Assembly (NCBI GenBank): GCA_964630925.1
Contig: CAZVZK010000173.1
Coordinates: forward strand, 1-20,069
DNA from: RGDT01 sp964630925
GTDB lineage: Bacteria > Planctomycetota > Planctomycetia > Gemmatales > Gemmataceae
Length of the DNA stretch: 20,069 bases
Direction of reading: 5' to 3'
Below the pieces are notes generated by a model. That model worked only from the letters and a program-made list of their open reading frames with translations. It searched no databases and was not told the origin of the DNA. A program made the translations under genes and the position numbers. Shown here piece by piece: positions 14,094 to 20,069 of this stretch (positions are counted from its first letter, which is position 1; the number at the start of each line of letters is the position of its first letter).

Positions 14094-15773
14094 ATGCCGT
14101 CCCCACGACCGATCCTGTTGGCCTGCCTGCTGGCGTGCCTCCTCGCCCCGCTCGCCGCCGCACAGGCCGACCTCGACGCCGACGTCGCCGTCCTCAAGGC
14201 CCGCGGCGTCGAGACCACAGGCCCCGGCGTCCTCGCCTTCTTCAAGAAACGCACCCCCACGCCCGACGTGCAGAAGAAGATTGACGACCTCATCAAGAAG
14301 CTCGACGACGACGAGCCCGACGTGCGCGAGAAGGCCATGCAGGCCCTCGCCGAGCTGGGCGCCCTCGCCCGCGGCAAGCTCGCCGACGCCATGAAGGGCG
14401 GCGACGCCGAGGTCCGCCGCCGCGCGAGGTGGGCCCTGGAGAAGATCGGCCCCGCCGCCGACGACGTCACCCTCCTCCCCGCCGCCGCCCGCGTCCTCGC
14501 CGCCCGCAAGCCCGCCGGCGCCTCCGAGGCCGCCATCGCCTTCCTCCCCCACATCGACAACGCCGAGGCCGCCGACGACGTGGCCGCCTGCCTCGCCCCC
14601 CTCGGCGCCGACAAGGACGGCAAGCCCGACGCCGAGATGGTCAAGGCCCTCGCCTCCAAGCATGCCATCGTCCGCCACGCCGCCGGCCAGTCCCTCGCCA
14701 AGGTCGTCAAGGCCCGCGATGATGTGCGCAAACTCCTGAAGGACGCCGACTCCGGCGTCCGCCGCCGCGTGGCCCTCGCCCTGCTCCAGGCCCGCGACAA
14801 GGAATGCATCCCCGCCCTGGTGGCCCTGGTCGGCGTCGAGTCGGACGACGACGCCAACGCCGCCGAGGACGCCCTGACCGGCCTGGCCGGCGAGAAGGCC
14901 CCCGAGGCCGCCGCCGGCGACGACGCCAAGGCCCGCGCCAAGGCCAAGGGCGAGTGGGAGAAGTGGTGGAAGGACGCCGGGGAGAAGTTCGACCTCGCCA
15001 AGGCCGACCTCGACGAGGGCGGCTCGCGCTGGGCCGTCATGGCGGTGCAGGACAGCCGCACCGGCATGACCAAGCTCTTCGTCCTCGACCCCAAGGGCGA
15101 GCGCAAGCACACCATCACCAGCATCAACTACCCCAGCCACGCCAGCATGTCCAAGCGTGACCGCCTCCTCGTGTGCGACCAGAACAGCTCGCGCATCGTC
15201 GAGGTGGACATGAAGGGCGATGTCAAGTGGTCCAAGACCGTCAACAACCCCATCAGCGTCCACCGCACGCGCAACGGCGGCACCTTCATCGCCATGCGCA
15301 ACCAGCTCATGTTCCTCGACCGCTCCCAGAAGGAGGAGCGTACCATCAACCGGGCCGGCTACGACATCATGGCCGCCCAGGCCTTCCCCGACGGCACCGT
15401 CTCCGTCCTCACCAACGCCGGCGCCCTCGTCCGCTACGGCAAGGACGGCAAGGAGATGGCGGGCAGCGTCACCCTCGCGATGGGCGGCGGCCCGCGCCGG
15501 GGCTTCGTCAACAACCTGCCCCTGTTCACCAAGGACGGCGGCATCGTGGTCCCCGACTACTTCAACAGCCACGTCCGCGCCTACGACAAGGCCGGCAAGG
15601 AGAAGTGGGCCACCCGCATCAACAACCCCTGGTCGGTCGCCCAGCTCCCCGGCGGCGGCTTCATGATCGCCACGCGGGCCGGCAACACCCTCTACGAGCT
15701 GGACCGCAACGGCAAGGAGAAGAAGACCACCAACGTCCCCGAGGGCATCCCCCTCTTCTACGACCGCCGCTAA
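14094..15773 (+). CDS. Secreted HEAT-repeat / beta-propeller protein, first copy
   Basis: This encodes 559 residues from the ATG at 14094: GAGGA lies 8 bases upstream and a clean signal peptide follows (MPSPRP, then Leu/Ala/Cys run, cleavage near LAAAQ-AD). An upstream ATG at 14049 would put 15 polar residues before it. Residues 28-270 are alpha-helical HEAT-like repeats, including VREKAMQALAELG, VRRRARWALEKIG, VRHAAGQSLAKV and VRRRVALALLQARD. A Trp-rich hinge (EWEKWWKDAG, 287-296) common in planctomycete HEAT proteins follows. Residues 310-559 form a series of short beta blades (KLFVLDPKGERKHTI, RIVEVDMKGDVKWS, LVRYGKDGKEMAGSV, VRAYDKAGKEKWATRIN, LYELDRNGKEKKTT), as in PQQ-like or NHL-type propellers. 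No catalytic residues are visible, so it is probably an envelope scaffold or sensor. The next gene is a paralogue. Confidence 0.85.
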   Translation: MPSPRPILLACLLACLLAPLAAAQADLDADVAVLKARGVETTGPGVLAFFKKRTPTPDVQKKIDDLIKKLDDDEPDVREKAMQALAELGALARGKLADAMKGGDAEVRRRARWALEKIGPAADDVTLLPAAARVLAARKPAGASEAAIAFLPHIDNAEAADDVAACLAPLGADKDGKPDAEMVKALASKHAIVRHAAGQSLAKVVKARDDVRKLLKDADSGVRRRVALALLQARDKECIPALVALVGVESDDDANAAEDALTGLAGEKAPEAAAGDDAKARAKAKGEWEKWWKDAGEKFDLAKADLDEGGSRWAVMAVQDSRTGMTKLFVLDPKGERKHTITSINYPSHASMSKRDRLLVCDQNSSRIVEVDMKGDVKWSKTVNNPISVHRTRNGGTFIAMRNQLMFLDRSQKEERTINRAGYDIMAAQAFPDGTVSVLTNAGALVRYGKDGKEMAGSVTLAMGGGPRRGFVNNLPLFTKDGGIVVPDYFNSHVRAYDKAGKEKWATRINNPWSVAQLPGGGFMIATRAGNTLYELDRNGKEKKTTNVPEGIPLFYDRR

Positions 15774-17431
15774 TGTCCCCGCGTGCCCTGCTGCTCCTGG
15801 TCGCCCTGCAATCGATGCCGGCCCCCGCCAGGGCCGGCGTCGAGGAGGACACCGCCGCCCTCAAGGCCCGCGGCATCGCCGCCGACGGCCCCGCCCTGCT
15901 CGCCCTCTTCAAGAAACGCACGCCGCCGCCCGACGTTCAGAAGAAGATCGGCCGCCTCATCGAGTCGCTCGACGCCGACGATTTCGAAACACGCGAGAAG
16001 GCCATGCTCGGCCTCGTCGAGATCGGCTCCCCCGCACGCGGCAGGCTGGCCGAGGCGGCACGGTCCGGCGACGCCGAGGTGAGACGCCGCGCCACCTGGA
16101 TCCTGGGGAAGATCGGCCCTGCCGCCGATGACGGGCCCCTGCTCGCCGCCGCGGCGCGTGTCCTCGTCGCCCGGTGGCCCGCCGGCACGCTGGAGGCCCT
16201 GCTGGCCTTCCTGCCGCACATCGACAACGCCGACACCGCCGACGAGATCGCCGACGCCCTCGCCCCCCTCGCCGCTGACAAGGGCAAGGCCGACCCGCTG
16301 GCGATCAAGGCCCTGTCCTCCCCCCACCCCGCCGTGCGCTCCGCGGCAGGAAAGGCCCTGGCTGGCACAGCCGCGACGCGCGACGCCGTCCGCACACTGC
16401 TCGCCGACCCGGTGAAGGCGGTCCGCCGACGTGTCGCCCTTGCCCTGCTCCGCGCCCGCGACAAGGAGGCCGTCCCCACGCTCGTGGCCCTCACCGGCGC
16501 CGGCGACGCCGACGCCCTCGCCGCCGAGGACGCCCTCACGGCCCTGGCCGGCGACAGCGCCCCCGCGCCTCCCCCCGACGGCCCCGGATCGCGCGACAAG
16601 ACACGCACCGCCTGGGCGGCGTGGTGGAAGGACGCCGGCCCCACGTTCGACCTCGCCAGGGCCGACCTCGACGCGGGCGGCTCGCGCCTCTCGCTCCTCG
16701 GCGTCGAGGACGGGCGCACCGGCGGGGTGAAGCTCCTCGTCCTCGGCCCGCGTGGCGAGGCCCGGCACACTGTCACCCACCCCGTCCGCCTCGTCCACGC
16801 CGGCCTCGCCGGGCCGGGCCGCATCCTGGCCTGTGAGGTCAAGGGCCGCGTCGTCGAGCTGGACCTCAAAGGCAACCTCCTGTGGTCGATGGCGCTGGAC
16901 GACGTCAAGTCGGCGCAGCGCCTGCGCGACGGCAGGACCTTCCTCGCCTCGCCCGAGGCCCTGGTGATGCTCGACCCGGAACGCAGGCCCGCCTACCGCA
17001 TCAGGCCCGACACCGGAAGCGCCTTCTGCGCCCACGCCTTCGAGGACGGCACCGTCTCCGCCATCCTCGAGGGCTGCCGCCTCGTCCGCTACGGCAAGGA
17101 CGGCAAGGAGGTGGGCCGGGTGTCCTTCGGCATAGGCAGGAAACGCCACCCCTTGCCCCTCAACGACGGCGTCCACGCCCACTTCGGCAGCGACGGCGGC
17201 ATCCTCCTCCCCGTCCACGCGAAATCCCGCGTCTACTCCTTCGACAAGGACGGAGCCCTGCGCTGGTCCGCGAAGGTCCAGAAGGCGTGGACCGCCGCCG
17301 CCGCGCCTGGCGGCGGCTGGACCGTGGTGTCCCGCTACCGCGACTCCGTCTTCGAGATCAGCCCCGGCGGGGCCGTGGCCAAGACCACCGTCTGCGCCGC
17401 GGGCACACCGCTCTTCCTCACCCGCCGCTGA
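15773..17431 (+). CDS. Secreted HEAT-repeat / beta-propeller protein, second copy
   Basis: This encodes 552 residues. The ATG overlaps the stop of the first copy by one base (TAATG), so translation is probably coupled. A signal peptide (MSPRALLLLVALQSMPAPARA) is followed by the same architecture as its neighbour: HEAT helices at about 25-265, the AWAAWWKDAG hinge and propeller blades. Many blocks are shared between the two, among them FKKRTP-x-PDVQKKI, GDAEVRRRA, KIGPAADD, FLPHIDNA, VRRRVALALL-x-ARDKE and RYGKDGKE. The N-terminal HEAT part is better conserved than the propeller. The blade loops differ (ARHTVTHPVRLVHAG against KHTITSINYPSHAS), so the copies may bind different partners. No catalytic motif is seen. 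It ends 29 bp before the SUMF1 gene on the same strand. Confidence 0.85.
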   Translation: MSPRALLLLVALQSMPAPARAGVEEDTAALKARGIAADGPALLALFKKRTPPPDVQKKIGRLIESLDADDFETREKAMLGLVEIGSPARGRLAEAARSGDAEVRRRATWILGKIGPAADDGPLLAAAARVLVARWPAGTLEALLAFLPHIDNADTADEIADALAPLAADKGKADPLAIKALSSPHPAVRSAAGKALAGTAATRDAVRTLLADPVKAVRRRVALALLRARDKEAVPTLVALTGAGDADALAAEDALTALAGDSAPAPPPDGPGSRDKTRTAWAAWWKDAGPTFDLARADLDAGGSRLSLLGVEDGRTGGVKLLVLGPRGEARHTVTHPVRLVHAGLAGPGRILACEVKGRVVELDLKGNLLWSMALDDVKSAQRLRDGRTFLASPEALVMLDPERRPAYRIRPDTGSAFCAHAFEDGTVSAILEGCRLVRYGKDGKEVGRVSFGIGRKRHPLPLNDGVHAHFGSDGGILLPVHAKSRVYSFDKDGALRWSAKVQKAWTAAAAPGGGWTVVSRYRDSVFEISPGGAVAKTTVCAAGTPLFLTRR

Positions 17432-17460
17432 ACCCAACGCCCTCCCGGAGCGATCCAAGC

Positions 17461-18483
17461 ATGCGCGACCTGCTCAAGCCCTCCGCACTCGTCCTCGCCG
17501 TGGCCTGCCTCACGCTGCCGGCGGCGGAGGAGAAGAAGGCCGACAAGTACCCCGTCGTCGAGAAGCTGAAGGAGAAGAACTACACCGAGACCATCCCCGG
17601 CACCAAGGTGAAGTTCGAGATGGTCGCCATCCCCGGCGGCTCGTACCTGCGGGGCAGCCCCAAGGCCGAGAAGGGCCGAGAGGCCAACGAGGGCCCGCAG
17701 CACCCCGTCGGCGTGAAGGCCATGTGGATCGGCAAGTACGAGGTGACGTGGGACGAGTTCGACTCGTACTGGCGCGGCAAGCCGGGCAAGAAGGAGGACA
17801 AGGACCCGGAGAAGCCCAAGGACGCCGACGCCGTCACCCGCCCCACGCCGCCCTACGCCGACGAGACGTTCGGCCTGGGCCGCGACGGCTACCCGGTGAT
17901 CTGCATCACCCACCACTGCGCCATGCAGTACTGCCGCTGGCTGTCGATCAAGACCGGCAAGACCTACCGCCTGCCGACCGAGGCCGAGTGGGAGTGGGCG
18001 TGCCGGGCCGGCACGACGACGCCGTACTACTTCGGAGACGACGAGAAGAAGCTGGACGAGCACGCCTGGTACGCGGCCAACTCCGACGACCGACCGCACC
18101 CCGTGGGCAAGAAGAAGCCCAACCCCTGGGGCCTGTACGACATGTACGGCAACGTCTGCGAGTGGTGCATCGACCAGTACGACGCCAAGGCCTACGGCAA
18201 GTACCCGGAGGACAGGTTGACGCTGCGTCCGGTCATCAAGCCGGGCAACACGCGTTTCTCGCACCCGACGCGTGGCGGCGGGTGGGACAGCGAGGCCAAA
18301 CACAGCCGCAGCGCCAGCCGGCGGCCGTCGCACAAGGACTGGATCCAGCTCGACCCGAACCGCCCGCAGTCGATCTGGTGGCTGACGAGCGCCGAGTTCG
18401 TGGGGATGCGCCTGTGCCGGCCCGTGGAGGAGCAGGAGGACCTGAAGGGCATCCGCTCCACGGTGACGCGCGAGAGCAAGTGA
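17461..18483 (+). CDS. Secreted SUMF1/FGE-fold protein, lacking the catalytic cysteines
   Basis: This encodes 340 residues from the ATG at 17461, with CGGAG about 11 bases upstream. A signal peptide spans about 1-22 (LKPSALVLAVACLTLPAAEE). The SUMF1 (formylglycine-generating-enzyme sulfatase) domain runs from about 48 to 322: FEMVAIPGGSYLRGS (52-66), HPVGVKAMWIGKYEVTWDEF (81-100), YPVICITHHCAMQYCRWLS (144-162), YRLPTEAEWEWACRAGT (169-185), NPWGLYDMYGNVCEWCIDQY (221-240), RGGGWD (271-276) and FVGMRLCRP (313-321). In true FGEs a Cys pair follows the RGG motif; here that stretch (SEAKHSRSASRRP) has none, so oxidase activity on sulfatases is unlikely and a binding or structural role is more probable. 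It lies 29 bp after the second HEAT/propeller gene, so the three may form one envelope operon. No sulfatase gene is nearby. Confidence 0.9.
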   Translation: MRDLLKPSALVLAVACLTLPAAEEKKADKYPVVEKLKEKNYTETIPGTKVKFEMVAIPGGSYLRGSPKAEKGREANEGPQHPVGVKAMWIGKYEVTWDEFDSYWRGKPGKKEDKDPEKPKDADAVTRPTPPYADETFGLGRDGYPVICITHHCAMQYCRWLSIKTGKTYRLPTEAEWEWACRAGTTTPYYFGDDEKKLDEHAWYAANSDDRPHPVGKKKPNPWGLYDMYGNVCEWCIDQYDAKAYGKYPEDRLTLRPVIKPGNTRFSHPTRGGGWDSEAKHSRSASRRPSHKDWIQLDPNRPQSIWWLTSAEFVGMRLCRPVEEQEDLKGIRSTVTRESK

Positions 18484-18485
18484 CG

Positions 18486-18511
18486 GCCCATCCGTGTTGC
18501 ATCGGATGGGC
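18486..18511 (+). terminator. Hairpin between the SUMF1 gene and thyA
   Basis: A perfect 9-bp stem (GCCCATCCG / CGGATGGGC) with an 8-base loop starts 3 bases past the SUMF1 stop codon. It has no T-run, but its position suits the 3' end of the HEAT-SUMF1 transcript. Its loop and 3' arm overlap a promoter candidate for thyA. Confidence 0.5.
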
Positions 18512-18525
18512 GATCCGGGCAGAAT
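18497..18525 (+). promoter_or_regulatory. Putative promoter of thyA-folA
   Basis: TTGCAT (18497-18502, in the loop of the upstream hairpin), 17 bp, CAGAAT (18520-18525, 4/6) followed by GG. It ends 24 bases before the thyA ATG. Confidence 0.35.
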
Positions 18526-18549
18526 GGGCGCCGCCCCGGAGGGCCGCGC

Positions 18550-19392
18550 ATGGAGCAGTACCTCGACCTCTTGCGGACGATCCGCAAGCACGGCGTCTGG
18601 AAGAAGCAGCGGGCCTACCTCGCGTCCAACGGTGAGAGGCCGCTGGCGCAGTCGGTCTTCGGCATGCAGGCCCGCTTCGACCTCGCCGCGGGCTTCCCCC
18701 TGGTCACCACGAAGAAGGTGTCGTTCCGCGGCATCGCCGAGGAGCTGGCGTGGTTCCTCACCGGCTCCACGAATAACAACGACCTCCTGGCCCGGGGCGT
18801 CAAGATCTGGGACGAGTGGGCCGACCCGGCGACCGGCGAGCTGGGCCCCATCTACGGCCAGCAGTGGCGGAAGTGGCGGTGCGTCGAGGGCGGCACCTGG
18901 GACCAGATCGCGCACCTCGTCGCCAACATCCGCACGCGCGTCGCCGACCCCGAGGCGTCGTGCGGGCGGCGGCTGATCCTGACCGCCTGGAACCCGCCGG
19001 AGATGCCCCGCACCAGGGGGCCGTCGGCGTGTCACACGCTGGCCCAGCTCGACGTGACCGAGGATCGGCTGTCGTGCCAGCTCTACCAACGCTCCGCCGA
19101 CATGTTCCTCGGCGTGCCGTACAATATCGCCTCCTACGCCCTGCTGACGTTCCTGCTCGCGCGGGTGACGGGGCTGCGTCCGGGCCACTTCGTCCACACC
19201 TTCGGCGACGCCCACATCTACGCCAACCACGTCGAGCAGGTCGATGAGCAGTTGACGCGGAGGCCGCACCCCCTGCCGACCCTGTCCATCGATCCGGCGA
19301 TCAGGGAGATCGACGACTTCACGTCCGCGAAGCAACTGACCCTGACGGGGTACACCAGTCATCCGGCCCTCAAGGGGGAGGTGGCCATCTGA
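18550..19392 (+). CDS. thyA: Thymidylate synthase
   Basis: This encodes 280 residues; GGAGGG six bases upstream fixes the ATG. The enzyme methylates dUMP to dTMP using methylene-tetrahydrofolate and releases dihydrofolate. Conserved blocks: GFPLVTTKK (48-56), ELAWFLTGSTN, IWDEWAD (86-92), GPIYGQQWRKW, RRLILTAWNP (140-149), the catalytic cysteine in PSACH (C161), LYQRSADMFLGVPYNIASYALL (178-199) for dUMP binding, DAHIYANH (220-227) and the C-terminal PALKGEVAI. The usual D-R-T-G-T-G-T phosphate loop near residue 20 is replaced by a version about seven residues longer (KKQRAYLASNGERPLAQSVFG); R21 still aligns with the E. coli phosphate-binding Arg21. All other key residues are intact, so it is probably active. 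It overlaps folA by one base. Confidence 0.96.
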   Translation: MEQYLDLLRTIRKHGVWKKQRAYLASNGERPLAQSVFGMQARFDLAAGFPLVTTKKVSFRGIAEELAWFLTGSTNNNDLLARGVKIWDEWADPATGELGPIYGQQWRKWRCVEGGTWDQIAHLVANIRTRVADPEASCGRRLILTAWNPPEMPRTRGPSACHTLAQLDVTEDRLSCQLYQRSADMFLGVPYNIASYALLTFLLARVTGLRPGHFVHTFGDAHIYANHVEQVDEQLTRRPHPLPTLSIDPAIREIDDFTSAKQLTLTGYTSHPALKGEVAI

Positions 19393-19928
19393 TGCGCGTG
19401 TCGCTGATCGCGGCGATGGGGCGGAATCACGTCATCGGCGACGGGGCAGCGATGCCCTGGCACCTGCCGCGCGACCTGCGCCGCTTCCGCCGCGTCACGA
19501 TGGGCAAGCCGATCATCATGGGCCGCAAGACGTTCGCATCCATCGGCAGGCCGCTGCCGGGCCGGCCCAACATCGTCCTCACCCGGTCCGGCTGGCGTGC
19601 CGACGGCGTCACCGCCGTGCCGGACGCGGAGGCGGCCCTGACGGCCGCCCGCGCCCACGCCGGCGAGGGCGGCGAGGCGATGGTGGTCGGCGGCGGTGAG
19701 GTGTATCGGCTCTTCCTCCCCCTCGCGGATCGCGTCTATCTCACCGTGGTCGATGCGTCGCCCGAGGGGTCGGCGACGTTCCCGTTCGAGGAGATGTTCC
19801 GGAGCCCGTGGCGGGTGGTGGAAGAAGAATCAACCCCGGCAGACGCCGCCAACCCGTACGCCGACCGCTACCTCGTCCTCGACGCGGCGGCGGACGTTGG
19901 CGTCGATCCGGCCACGCTCCTCGTCTGA
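19392..19928 (+). CDS. folA: Dihydrofolate reductase
   Basis: This encodes 178 residues. The ATG overlaps the thyA stop codon (TGATG), so the two are translationally coupled. The enzyme reduces the dihydrofolate made by ThyA to tetrahydrofolate with NADPH. Motifs: SLIAAMGRNHVIG (4-16), MPWHLPRDLRRFRR (21-34) with the substrate-binding acid D28, GKPIIMGRKTFASIGRPLPGR (38-58, NADPH binding), NIVLTRS, the nucleotide loop VVGGGEVYRLFLPLADRVYLT (98-118), and DASPEGSATFP. The length is close to the bacterial norm of about 160, with a short non-conserved tail after DRYLVL. It ends the operon as seen; the following 141 bases hold no recognisable gene. Confidence 0.96.
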   Translation: MRVSLIAAMGRNHVIGDGAAMPWHLPRDLRRFRRVTMGKPIIMGRKTFASIGRPLPGRPNIVLTRSGWRADGVTAVPDAEAALTAARAHAGEGGEAMVVGGGEVYRLFLPLADRVYLTVVDASPEGSATFPFEEMFRSPWRVVEEESTPADAANPYADRYLVLDAAADVGVDPATLLV

Positions 19929-20069
19929 TTCACTCCGGCATCCGCTCGGCGGCCGTGCATCGGCGCGCCTCCACGGGGGGTACAGCCAAACGACGGGCGA
20001 GGCGACGCCGGGGATGGGCGCACGACAAGGATTGTAATCAGGCGGCCTGCGCGTGCCTATTCTGCCCGG
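19929..20069. other. Gene-free end of the window
   Basis: I see no gene or clear terminator in the 141 bases after folA. The sequence around 20029-20069 is less GC-rich and could hold regulatory signals for a gene beyond the window edge, but nothing is specific enough to call. Confidence 0.3.

Noticed and set aside
14010..15572. Upstream extension of the apbE frame, about 520 codons on the minus strand
   Set aside because: It is Gly/Ala/Val-rich sequence antisense to the HEAT/propeller gene with no domain. A GTG with a perfect ribosome-binding site at the start of the signal peptide gives a normal-length ApbE.
17461..18483. Active formylglycine-generating enzyme
   Set aside because: The conserved cysteine pair after the RGG motif is missing and no sulfatase gene is nearby, so only the fold is called.
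1..20069. CRISPR array, tRNA, rRNA, toxin-antitoxin or restriction system
   Set aside because: I saw no regularly spaced repeats, no tRNA-like cloverleaf, and none of the motifs of common defence families. By-eye inspection could miss a divergent structured RNA; covariance-model searches would settle that.

Overview
The window reads as a high-GC planctomycete chromosome, most likely from the Gemmata group. It carries the family combination that marks these bacteria: a DUF1549/DUF1553 (PSD1) protein followed by a DUF1501 protein, a TIGR03067-type secreted domain, a DUF5681-like protein, secreted HEAT-repeat proteins, a Ser/Thr kinase fused to sulfatase-modifying-factor (SUMF1) and leucine-rich-repeat modules, and a stand-alone secreted SUMF1 protein. 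Genus and species cannot be fixed from the sequence alone.

Layout. Bases 1-875 are mostly gene-free and hold the decayed 3' end of a transposase gene (minus strand) and a cluster of GTGACTC words. A divergent pair follows: a TIGR03067 lipoprotein-like secreted protein (minus) and a PSD1-DUF1501 operon (plus, 1451-4900). Next come a secreted bacterial SH3 protein and a small membrane/coiled-coil protein (plus), convergent with a Tm-1-like/UPF0261 protein (minus). From 7659 to about 10089 the region is sparse and accessory: a DUF5681-like gene, a small membrane protein, a possible mini-ORF and about 540 bp that I cannot assign. Then, on the minus strand, lie the 941-residue kinase-SUMF1-LRR receptor and an ApbE-like flavin transferase. 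On the plus strand, divergent from apbE, is a run of three secreted-protein genes: two tandem paralogous HEAT/beta-propeller proteins that overlap by one base, then a SUMF1-fold protein. The window ends with the thyA-folA (thymidylate synthase-dihydrofolate reductase) pair, which also overlaps by one base.

How the genes may work together. thyA and folA form a classic dTMP/tetrahydrofolate cycle. PSD1 and DUF1501 are a conserved planctomycete pair of unknown function. The tandem HEAT/propeller genes and the SUMF1 gene may form one cell-envelope operon, with ApbE and the kinase-SUMF1-LRR receptor next to it on the other strand; this link is inference from proximity only. I found no tRNA, rRNA, CRISPR array, intact insertion sequence or obvious defence system. 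I see no clearly new multi-gene system. The most unusual items are the GC-mosaic kinase-SUMF1-LRR fusion with stacked palindromes at its promoter, the HEAT/propeller gene duplication, and the altered N-terminal loop of ThyA.
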